In this document: one piece after another, positions 21,590 to 27,508 of the stretch | How positions within the stretch are numbered: the first letter of the stretch is position 1 | Layout of the letters: each line of letters begins with the position of its first letter | Assembly: GCA_020201295.1 (NCBI GenBank) | Contig: JAIVHA010000163.1 | Location: forward strand, 1 to 27,508 | Origin: Lysobacteraceae bacterium | Lineage (GTDB): Bacteria > Pseudomonadota > Gammaproteobacteria > DSM-19610 | DNA length: 27,508 nucleotides | Direction of reading: 5' to 3' | Notes under the pieces: model-generated | Database searches by the model: none | What the model was told of the DNA's origin: nothing | Seen by the model: only the letters and a program-made list of their open reading frames with translations | Made by a program: the position numbers and the translations under genes

Positions 21590-21640
21590 TTTTCTTGGCG
21601 TCCTTGGCGTCCTTGGCGTCCTTGGCGTCTTGGCGGTTCA
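21590..21640 (-). repeat. Inverted GCCAAG repeat with expanded nine-base units
   Basis: Reverse-oriented copy of the 21338-21446 repeat. On the plus strand it reads TTTTCTTGGCGTC and then further CTTGGCGTC units (four in tandem) before TTGGCGGTTCA. The direct copies have only about two such units, so the nine-base unit has expanded. It ends nine bases before the stop of the minus-strand barrel gene. With the two preceding features it fills the 342-base gap 21308-21649, in which I see no gene. Confidence 0.82.
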
Positions 21641-21649
21641 ATACCCTGC

Positions 21650-22858
21650 TCAGAAATACCGCGCCAACTCCACCAGCAGGTGGTCGTCGGCCTGGAAGGC
21701 ATGCAGGGGATCGGTGACCGGGAAGGCCTGCCAGACGCGCAGTTCGGCGCTCAGGCGCCAGGCATTGCCGATGCGACGACTGGCCTCCAGGTTGTACAGG
21801 CGTCCGTGATGGTCCAGGTCGAGGAACAAACCAGCGAGGATCTCCGTGCCGTCCACGTCGTTGAAGACCCAGCGGGTGCCGAGGAACAGGTCGTTCTCGA
21901 ACGGGTTGGGCGCGGCGTCCTTGCGGTCGTCGAAGGAATACTCCAGCAGCAGGCCGAGATCCATAACGCTTTCGCGCAGGCCCACCAGGGTGTATTCAAA
22001 ACCGCCCACGGCGGCGGTGAAGGTATCGCCCTGTCCTGAGCGCCGTATCAGCTCCAGCTTCCACAACCAGTCACCGGCAATGCGTTGCAGGGCCAGGCCG
22101 GTCTGGTGAATGACGTCATAGCGAGGCACCAGTACCGGCTTTCCATCGCCATCCACGCCGGGCAGCAGTCGGGGTTCGCGGCTGGTGCCATGAAAATGGG
22201 AAAGGCCCAGATCCCAGGGACCGATATAGTGGCTCCAGCGCAGGGCGGCGTCGATCCGCCGTTCCTCACGAGCAGACTCGTACACGGCCTGTTCGGTATC
22301 CACCACCAGGGCCGGCCGCAGGCGACCCTCGATGCCGGGGAAGGTGCGCTCGCGGAAACCCGGCAGCAGAAACAGGTCCAGGGTGCCCCACTCGCGAACC
22401 AGGGCCAGGTTGACCATGGGCTGGCCCAGCTTGTCCTCGCCATCGGGGTTTTCCACCAGGTCGGTCTGGTTGAGGATGTCCACCAGGTGCTGGGATTCGG
22501 TGACCCCCCAGAACACCTTGCGGATACCCAGGCGCAGTTCCCAATCACGGCTGGCGCGGATCCAGGTGAGTTCGCGAATGTCGCCGTGGCTGCGTTCGGC
22601 ATCGCGGCTGTCGAGACGCAGGAAAGGTGCGAACAGGAAGCTCTGCCGACCCTCGTCCCAGCTGTGGTAGTACTCGGGCTGCAGGGCCAGGGACAGGGAA
22701 CCGGCACCCTGGCCGGGATGGGCCGGCGAGGCCGCAAACAGGCGCGCCTCGGTGGCCAACTGGCCGGACCATTGCCCTTGTGCCGGGGCCAGGCCGCCCC
22801 AGGCCAGCATCACCGCCATCAACCAGGTCGCCTTGACGCGTGTCACCACGCCCGCCAT
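21650..22858 (-). CDS. Probable outer-membrane beta-barrel protein
   Basis: A 402-residue exported protein with a signal peptide (about 1-28, ending PAQGQ). The mature chain has alternating amphipathic strands, many Trp/Tyr/Arg pairs and a C-terminal phenylalanine (ELARYF), the outer-membrane insertion signal. Readable strands include LSLALQPEYYHSW, SFLFAPFLRLDSRD, WELRLGIRKVFWGV, FEYTLVGLRESV and GLLLEYSFDD. It is similar in style to DUF1302-type barrels encoded beside RND exporters, though I cannot confirm the family. Its ATG shares one base with the stop of the LolA-like gene (TGATG), so it is coupled to it and is the last gene of the RND operon. Role inferred: the outer-membrane component of the same export path. 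Confidence 0.8.
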   Translation of the reverse strand: MAGVVTRVKATWLMAVMLAWGGLAPAQGQWSGQLATEARLFAASPAHPGQGAGSLSLALQPEYYHSWDEGRQSFLFAPFLRLDSRDAERSHGDIRELTWIRASRDWELRLGIRKVFWGVTESQHLVDILNQTDLVENPDGEDKLGQPMVNLALVREWGTLDLFLLPGFRERTFPGIEGRLRPALVVDTEQAVYESAREERRIDAALRWSHYIGPWDLGLSHFHGTSREPRLLPGVDGDGKPVLVPRYDVIHQTGLALQRIAGDWLWKLELIRRSGQGDTFTAAVGGFEYTLVGLRESVMDLGLLLEYSFDDRKDAAPNPFENDLFLGTRWVFNDVDGTEILAGLFLDLDHHGRLYNLEASRRIGNAWRLSAELRVWQAFPVTDPLHAFQADDHLLVELARYF

Positions 22859-23637
22859 CAGCGTGCCCGGCGCAGGCTGTTCTGGTCGAAATCCCGATCC
22901 GTCAGGCCCTGGCGAAACTGCTGGTCCGACCAGTGCAACTCGGTGCTCTTGCCAGTCTGGTGGTTTTCCATCAGGAACCGATCGGCGCGCCAGTACTGAT
23001 CCAGGTATTGACGATAATCACGAAAACGCAAGGTCTTGAGCAGTGCATCCTTGCGGTCGTAAAAGATTACCTGCTGCGGCCGGTATTCTGCCTGATCGAT
23101 CCATACCAGCTGGCGTGTGTAGCCGGAATGGGGATCCACGGGGTAGCGTTCCATGACGAAGCAATCCATACCCTCGTAGACCTCGTCGCGCAAATACCGG
23201 TAGGTGTATTTCTCCACCTCGTCGGAGGAGATGTCCTCGTAGGCGAATTCGCTGCCCATGAAGGGTCCGGATTTGTTGCGCGAGGAGATGCGCTTGACCC
23301 GGGCCAGGGACGGCAGGTAGAGCCATTGATCGTCGGGGCCGGTCTTGTGGCTGAAGGTGAGCAAGGCGGTACCCTTCACATCCAGCGGTTCGTCGAAGAT
23401 GGTCAGGGTCTTGTCGCCATCCCCCTCCACTTCCAGGTTGCGCACCCGCAGTTGGCGATGGCTCTCGTCGCCTTGAGAATTGCGCAGGATCATGGCCATG
23501 CTGGCACTGGAATCCCCCCAACCCTGGTCGCGGCGGTCTGCCTCGCGGGCGATGGCCAGACCGCGTTCCTCCGGCGTCTCGGCCAGGGCAATGGGCATGA
23601 ACAGGCTCAACAGCAGCACCAAGGAAATCGTCCTCAT
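22858..23637 (-). CDS. Outer membrane lipoprotein-sorting (LolA-like) protein
   Basis: A 259-residue periplasmic protein with signal peptide MRTISLVLLLSLFMPIALA. The mature domain belongs to the outer-membrane lipoprotein-sorting group (COG2834-like LolA/LolB fold), with SSASMAMILRNSQGDESHRQLRVR, DQWLYLPSLARVKRISSRNKSGPFMGSEFAYEDIS and RQLVWIDQAEYRPQQVIFYDRK. These proteins form an open half-barrel that holds a lipid or acyl chain. It lies one base after the RND exporter gene and overlaps the barrel gene. Such members travel with MMPL/RND exporters and probably ferry the exported lipid across the periplasm. It is not the housekeeping LolA; the cargo is unknown. Confidence 0.88.
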   Translation of the reverse strand: MRTISLVLLLSLFMPIALAETPEERGLAIAREADRRDQGWGDSSASMAMILRNSQGDESHRQLRVRNLEVEGDGDKTLTIFDEPLDVKGTALLTFSHKTGPDDQWLYLPSLARVKRISSRNKSGPFMGSEFAYEDISSDEVEKYTYRYLRDEVYEGMDCFVMERYPVDPHSGYTRQLVWIDQAEYRPQQVIFYDRKDALLKTLRFRDYRQYLDQYWRADRFLMENHQTGKSTELHWSDQQFRQGLTDRDFDQNSLRRAR

Positions 23638-23638
23638 A

Positions 23639-25921
23639 TTATTTCTTCTCCAGTTTCATCAGCAGCGGCGGCAACAACAGGAAATCGGCCGCCAGGGCGA
23701 AGCTGATGGTGATGGCGGTGAGCAGGCCCATGCCGGCATTCAGTTCGAAGGCGGACTGGGCCAGCACCAGGAAGCCCGCCACCAGCACCGCCGAGGTGGT
23801 CCACAGGGCCACGCCTACATGGGCGAAGGCATAGCGCACGGCATCGGGCGCATTCAGGCCGACCTCGCGCCGGGCGCGCAGGTATTTGCTGAGGAAATGC
23901 ACCGTGTCGTCCACCACGATCCCCAGGGTCATGCCGGTGACCACCGACAGGGCCAGGCCCACCTGCCCCACCAGCAGGCCCCACAGGCCAAAGGCCATGG
24001 CCGCCGGCACCAGGTTGGGAATCATGCTCACCAGGCCGATCTTAAGGGAACGCAGCGCGAAGATCAGCACCAGCGAGATCAGCAGCAGGGCCACCGTGGT
24101 GCCCGTCAGCATGCTGCGGATATTACGCTCGCCGATATGGGAAAACATGATGGTAGGGCTGGCGCCATGGGCCTGCATGGAAACCGGGGCATGGTCGCGC
24201 AGCCACTGCTGCGCCTGTTCCTCCAGCTCCAGCACGCGGTTGCTGGAGATGCTGTGCAGCACCACGCCCAGGCGGGTCGCGGACTTGTCGAGGTTGATCT
24301 GGTTATTGAGATCCAGTCCGTAGGGCAAGGACATTTCGTAGAGCAGCAGGTACTGGGCCGCCTGCTCCCGCTCTTCCGGCAAGCGATACCAGGCCTCGTC
24401 GTCGCCGTGCAGGTTCTTGTTAAGCCGCTTCATGGTATCCGTGAGGCTCTGCACATGGATCACACCCGGCTGTTGCCGGTACCAGTCGGCAAAGGCCTCC
24501 AGCCGGCGCAGGTACTCGGGTTCGCTGATGCCGCCGGATTCGCCGGACTCGAGGGAATAGTCGATGCGGTAGATTCCGGTCAGGTGCTCGGTGGTGAAAT
24601 CGGTGGCCTGGCGGAATTCCACGCTGCCGTCGAAATATTTCACGAACTCGTCGTTGAGCTGGTTGCGCGGGATCATGGCCACCAGCAGCAGCACCAGCAG
24701 GCCCATGCCCCACAGCAGCGCGCGTCGCCGGGTGATGACGAACTCCGCCACCCGGTCCATGGCCCGATGTGACAGGCTGGTGCCCAGCTTCACCCGTACC
24801 GGCAATACCATCATCAGCGCCGGCAGTAACACGATGGAGTAGACAAAACCTGCCACTACGCCCATGGACACGATATTGCCCAGGTCGCGGAAGGGCGGTG
24901 CATCACTGAAGTTCATGCTCAGAAAACCGATGGCTGTGGTGAGATTGGTGATGAACACCGGCGCCAGGTTCACCCGCAGGCTTTCCACCATGGCCTTGGC
25001 CTTGGCATCGCCGCGACGCATGCCATGCAGGAAGCTCACCAGGATATGGATGCAATTGGCCACTGTCAGGGTCAGGATCATGGTGGGCGCGGCCGAGGAC
25101 GGTGGCGTGAGGCGGATGCCCAGCCAGCCGGTCAGCCCCAGGGCCGTGATGATGGTGATGAAAACGATCAGCATGCTGATCAGGGCGCCGGTGAAAGAGC
25201 GCAGCAACAGGACCATGACCACCGTCACCAGCAGGAACATGACCGGCACCAGGCGTTGCATGTCCAGGGCGCTGTTTTCCGAGAAGGCGTTGTTGAGCAT
25301 GACGATGCCGGTGAGATGGATTTCGATATCCGGATAGCGCTCCCGCATCTCCTCCACCAGCGCCCGGGAGAATTCCACCACCTCGGGGGTTTCCTGCATC
25401 TCGTTCACGCCTGGCAGCTGTACCGTGACATTGACACCCGTGACATCGGCCTGTGCGGAGACGATGCTGTGCACCAGCAGGGGTTCGCGCAGGGCAATCT
25501 CCCGTATCCGCCTCAAATCCGCCGGATCGAGATCCAGTGCGTCTTCCACCAGATTCTCGACGATGAGATCGTCCTGTTCGCCGCGGGTGTGCTGGAAATT
25601 GCTCAGGGAATCGACACGGATGGAATACGGGATCTGCCAGGCACGCTCGGTGAGGTATTCCACCGCGGCCAGGGTGTCTGGCGTGAACACCTGTCCATCC
25701 CGGGGCGCCAGCACGAACAGCACATTGTCGGTCTTGGTATAGATATTCTGCAGGGCCTCGAAGGCCTGCAGCTGGGGATTTTCCTGGCTGAAGAACACCC
25801 GGTAGTCGGCGCTGAAGCTGATGAAGCGGGCGCCATACCCGGTTGCCAGTACCGTGATGATAGATAGCAGGATGGCCGCCACCCGCCAGCAGATCAGCCA
25901 CTCCCCGTAGGTTCTTGCCAT
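23639..25921 (-). CDS. RND/MMPL-family exporter (COG1033 type)
   Basis: A 760-residue inner-membrane protein with the duplicated RND layout. A first helix (about 12-32) is followed by periplasmic loop 1 (about 35-215). A helix bundle spans about 220-375, with AAPTMILTLTVANCIHILVSF and helix ends near DAPPFRDLG. Another helix is near 400-420, periplasmic loop 2 covers about 425-605, and the last bundle (about 610-755) contains GMTLGIVVDDTVHFLSKY, the proton-relay Asp-Asp motif of this group. It is about 250 residues shorter than AcrB-type pumps and lacks their docking domains, matching MMPL/HpnN-like lipid exporters. No adaptor protein is encoded beside it; a LolA-like carrier and a barrel follow immediately. 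Likely substrates are hydrophobic lipids, unproven. The TetR gene lies upstream in the same orientation. Confidence 0.92.
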   Translation of the reverse strand: MARTYGEWLICWRVAAILLSIITVLATGYGARFISFSADYRVFFSQENPQLQAFEALQNIYTKTDNVLFVLAPRDGQVFTPDTLAAVEYLTERAWQIPYSIRVDSLSNFQHTRGEQDDLIVENLVEDALDLDPADLRRIREIALREPLLVHSIVSAQADVTGVNVTVQLPGVNEMQETPEVVEFSRALVEEMRERYPDIEIHLTGIVMLNNAFSENSALDMQRLVPVMFLLVTVVMVLLLRSFTGALISMLIVFITIITALGLTGWLGIRLTPPSSAAPTMILTLTVANCIHILVSFLHGMRRGDAKAKAMVESLRVNLAPVFITNLTTAIGFLSMNFSDAPPFRDLGNIVSMGVVAGFVYSIVLLPALMMVLPVRVKLGTSLSHRAMDRVAEFVITRRRALLWGMGLLVLLLVAMIPRNQLNDEFVKYFDGSVEFRQATDFTTEHLTGIYRIDYSLESGESGGISEPEYLRRLEAFADWYRQQPGVIHVQSLTDTMKRLNKNLHGDDEAWYRLPEEREQAAQYLLLYEMSLPYGLDLNNQINLDKSATRLGVVLHSISSNRVLELEEQAQQWLRDHAPVSMQAHGASPTIMFSHIGERNIRSMLTGTTVALLLISLVLIFALRSLKIGLVSMIPNLVPAAMAFGLWGLLVGQVGLALSVVTGMTLGIVVDDTVHFLSKYLRARREVGLNAPDAVRYAFAHVGVALWTTSAVLVAGFLVLAQSAFELNAGMGLLTAITISFALAADFLLLPPLLMKLEKK

Positions 25922-26019
25922 TATTGTTGCTCGTTCTTTTGCGATTTTGCGTTCAAGTGTCTTTGAAATGCTGTGGTGACTACCCGTAGGAGCGGAAACA
26001 GGGAATTCCGGTGGAGCAT

Positions 26020-26649
26020 TCAGGCCCGCAGACTATCCAGGTATTCCACCAGGCTCGAGGTGCAGACCTGCAGGCGCTCCAGGCTCTGGGCATTCTTGGC
26101 CATGCCGATACAGCCCTCCACGGCCGCGATCACGAAGGTCGCGGCACGCTCGCTGTCCAGTTCCTGCCGCACCGTGCCATGGTGCTTGCCCGCTTCCAGG
26201 GCCTCCACCAGGCAGCGGCTCCAGGTCTGGAACACCCGGTCGATGCGGATGCGAAAGCCTTCATCCAGGGGCGACATCTCCTGCGCCAGGTTATTGAGCG
26301 GGCAACCCTGGGTCACGGCCTCGAAGGGTCCATCGCCGCGCGCCAGGTTCGTGATCAATTGGATCATGGCGCCGATGGGATCCCGGCTGTCCTGCAAGGC
26401 CGTGACCCAGATCCCGGACATGGCCCCGGCAATCAACTCGTCGACCACGGCGTAGCCAAGGCTCATCTTGTTGGGAAAATGGTGATACAGGGCACCCTTG
26501 GTCAGGCCCGTCTGGCGCAGCACGTCGTCCAGGCGCATGCCCTGGAAACCCTTGTGGTAGATCTCCCGGAAGGCCGCTTCCAGGATCCGCGCGCGGGTGG
26601 CATCGGCATTTCGTTCCGTGCGCGGTCCTGATTCCACTGCCGCTGTCAT
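26020..26649 (-). CDS. TetR/AcrR-family transcriptional regulator
   Basis: A 209-residue repressor. The N-terminal TetR HTH (about 20-65) reads ARILEAAFREIYHKGFQGMR, then DDVLRQTGLTKGALYHHFPNK with the recognition-helix signature GLTKGALYHHF. The ligand domain follows, including QGCPLNNLAQEMSPLDE, typical of the TetR_C subgroup that senses small hydrophobic or reactive molecules. It is 98 bases upstream of the RND exporter on the same strand and divergent from the gene at 26826, whose promoter holds a TetR-type palindrome. A TACAAT box on the minus strand (26694-26699) is a plausible -10 for its own promoter. It could control both flanking operons. Confidence 0.93.
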   Translation of the reverse strand: MTAAVESGPRTERNADATRARILEAAFREIYHKGFQGMRLDDVLRQTGLTKGALYHHFPNKMSLGYAVVDELIAGAMSGIWVTALQDSRDPIGAMIQLITNLARGDGPFEAVTQGCPLNNLAQEMSPLDEGFRIRIDRVFQTWSRCLVEALEAGKHHGTVRQELDSERAATFVIAAVEGCIGMAKNAQSLERLQVCTSSLVEYLDSLRA

Positions 26650-26737
26650 ACCCTGCTCCCACTTTTCTGATTCCCGGCATGCCGGTAGTCGCCATTGTAA
26701 CGGCCCCCCCGCCTCGCAGGGAGAGATTTACCGCCTA

Positions 26738-26767
26738 TTGACAAACCAGTTGGTCGGTATGTAGTCT
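26738..26767 (+). promoter_or_regulatory. Promoter with TetR-type operator
   Basis: A consensus -35 TTGACA (26738-26743) and a weaker -10 TAGTCT (26762-26767, spacer 18) lie upstream of the gene at 26826. The near-palindrome ACCAGTTGGT (26745-26754), extended by CGGT, fills the spacer. It resembles TetR-family operators of the ACCGACC...GGTCGGT kind. Binding there would block RNA polymerase. The divergent TetR gene is the obvious candidate. Confidence 0.5.
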
Positions 26768-26825
26768 ACTCACTATCCGGTCCCGCCACAAGCCGCTCAC
26801 CCACTGCCAAGGCCAGGAGAAAACC

Positions 26826-27260
26826 ATGGATGACGCCACCCTCGCCCTCGATCACCCGGCAATTTCCAGCGTTCCGGAGGCCGGGCAAAAGGTCCGGCTC
26901 CACGGCCGGGAAATACGGGTGGAGCTGACACGGGCCGCCCAGCTTGCCGCGGCAGGGCTGGCAGCGCCACTGGTGGTGGAAATGGAGTTGTACTTCAGTT
27001 GCCTGGTACGCAAGCAGGTGCGGGTCAAACCGCTGGCCGACACCCAGTTGCCGAGCGATGACCTGGTTTCCCTTGGCGGCCCGCTGCTGCTCGGTTTCCG
27101 CCCCGTGGTGGCGGAGCAATGCCGTATCGCGGACCTGGGCGATGAAGCACCTCCGCTGAAAACCATGCCGGTCACCAAGCCCGGCGCCTATATCCCCCAC
27201 TGGCTGCGCCTCGATTTTCACAAGGGGGAATGGCGCGGCGAGTTCGGTTACCAGTCCTGA
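26826..27260 (+). CDS. Uncharacterised protein upstream of a DsrE2-like gene
   Basis: A 144-residue cytosolic protein without signal peptide or membrane helix. I do not recognise a characterised domain. Visible features are a beta-rich middle (LVVEMELYFSCLVRKQVRVKPL) with one Cys, a second Cys in AEQCRIADLG, and a basic-aromatic end (YIPHWLRLDFHKGEWRGEFGY). ATG 26826 is preceded by AGGAG seven bases upstream. The next gene starts 41 bases downstream with its own ribosome-binding site, so they are probably cotranscribed from the TetR-operator promoter. Context suggests a role beside a DsrE-type sulfur carrier; this is inference only. Confidence 0.75.
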   Translation: MDDATLALDHPAISSVPEAGQKVRLHGREIRVELTRAAQLAAAGLAAPLVVEMELYFSCLVRKQVRVKPLADTQLPSDDLVSLGGPLLLGFRPVVAEQCRIADLGDEAPPLKTMPVTKPGAYIPHWLRLDFHKGEWRGEFGYQS

Positions 27261-27301
27261 GGAAAACGCCCCCAATCACGGTCATACAAGGAGAGCACAC
27301 C

Positions 27302-27508
27302 ATGTCCACATCACCCGAAAACCTGCAGCAGGCAGACCCCCGGACGGACGCCTGGCTCAACCAGAAACTGGATGAGCTGCTGCCCACCAAACTGAAGGAA
27401 ATCGACGCGGCGCGCACGCCCTCCATGGCGATCATTGCCACCAAGGGCACCCTGGACTGGGCCTACCCGCCCTTCATCCTCGCCTCCACCGCCTCCGCCA
27501 TCGGCTGG
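27302..27508 (+). CDS. DsrE2-like (DsrE/DsrF/DrsH family) protein, 3' partial
   Basis: The first 69 residues of a protein cut by the window edge. ATG 27302 follows AAGGAG closely. After a short variable start (MSTSPENLQQADPRTDAWLN) come MAIIATKGTLDWAYPPFILASTASAIGW, the recognisable N-terminal block of DsrE2-like 'peroxiredoxin family' proteins (COG2210 type). These are predicted or shown sulfur-trafficking proteins, often encoded with TusA and rhodanese in sulfur oxidisers. Membrane topology cannot be judged from this fragment. It is probably cotranscribed with the preceding gene. Confidence 0.78.
   Translation, partial: MSTSPENLQQADPRTDAWLNQKLDELLPTKLKEIDAARTPSMAIIATKGTLDWAYPPFILASTASAIGW

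Noticed and set aside
21338..21640. CRISPR array
   Set aside because: The repeats are nearly contiguous, made of a nine-base unit, lack unique spacers of constant length, and no cas genes are present.
25985..26000. Third REP element near TetR
   Set aside because: Only CCGTAGGAGCGG resembles the arm and there is no partner arm, so it is at most a decayed fragment.

Overview
The window reads as a chromosomal segment of a GC-rich gammaproteobacterium. Most of it follows a gene order I know from Pseudomonas and relatives: maf, sppA, HAD phosphatase, rluC, rne, LMW-phosphatase, kdsB, ycaR/Trm112, lpxK, exbD, exbB, comEC, DUF2062, lolD and lolC. The host has a Gram-negative envelope (Kdo, lipid A and lipoprotein-export genes). 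Two DsrE-type proteins and a rhodanese would fit a sulfur-metabolising, Chromatiales-like host, but that placement is inference.

Layout. 1-2307: two-subunit pyruvate carboxylase (biotin carboxylase cut by the window edge; carboxyltransferase/biotinyl subunit broken). 2358-2948: maf. 2949-3089: repeats between convergent genes. 3086-5684 (minus): rluC, HAD phosphatase, sppA. 5685-6270: promoter and long leader of rne. 6271-8622: rne, then a terminator shared with the facing phosphatase gene. 8738-14891: mostly minus-strand envelope block (comEC, exbB, exbD, lpxK, ycaR, kdsB, LMW phosphatase) with one small plus-strand gene. 15000-18256: DUF2062 facing lolD, lolC and sfsA. 18328-21307 (plus): small exported protein, membrane-anchored glutaredoxin, rhodanese, DAHP synthase and exported DsrE-like protein, separated by repeats. 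21308-21649: repeat-only gap. 21650-26649 (minus): TetR regulator, RND/MMPL exporter, LolA-like periplasmic protein and outer-membrane barrel, which looks like a three-compartment envelope transport operon. 26826-27508 (plus): uncharacterised 144-residue protein and the start of a DsrE2-like protein, behind a promoter with a TetR-type palindrome.

The most striking pattern is a series of small losses inside otherwise well-conserved genes. pycB and lpxK each lack an internal segment and change frame. The HAD phosphatase has a shifted, shortened C-terminus. The glutaredoxin end runs into a rhodanese lacking its N-terminus. The DAHP synthase lacks about 20 residues in frame. Because lpxK is normally essential, assembly or consensus error must be excluded before reading this as gene decay.

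The second theme is intergenic repeats: two REP-type hairpins, a 169-bp palindromic MITE-like element bounded by CTAG (with a truncated second copy), and a composite GCCAAG repeat array. In both MITE copies the terminal CTAG supplies the TAG stop codon of the adjacent gene.
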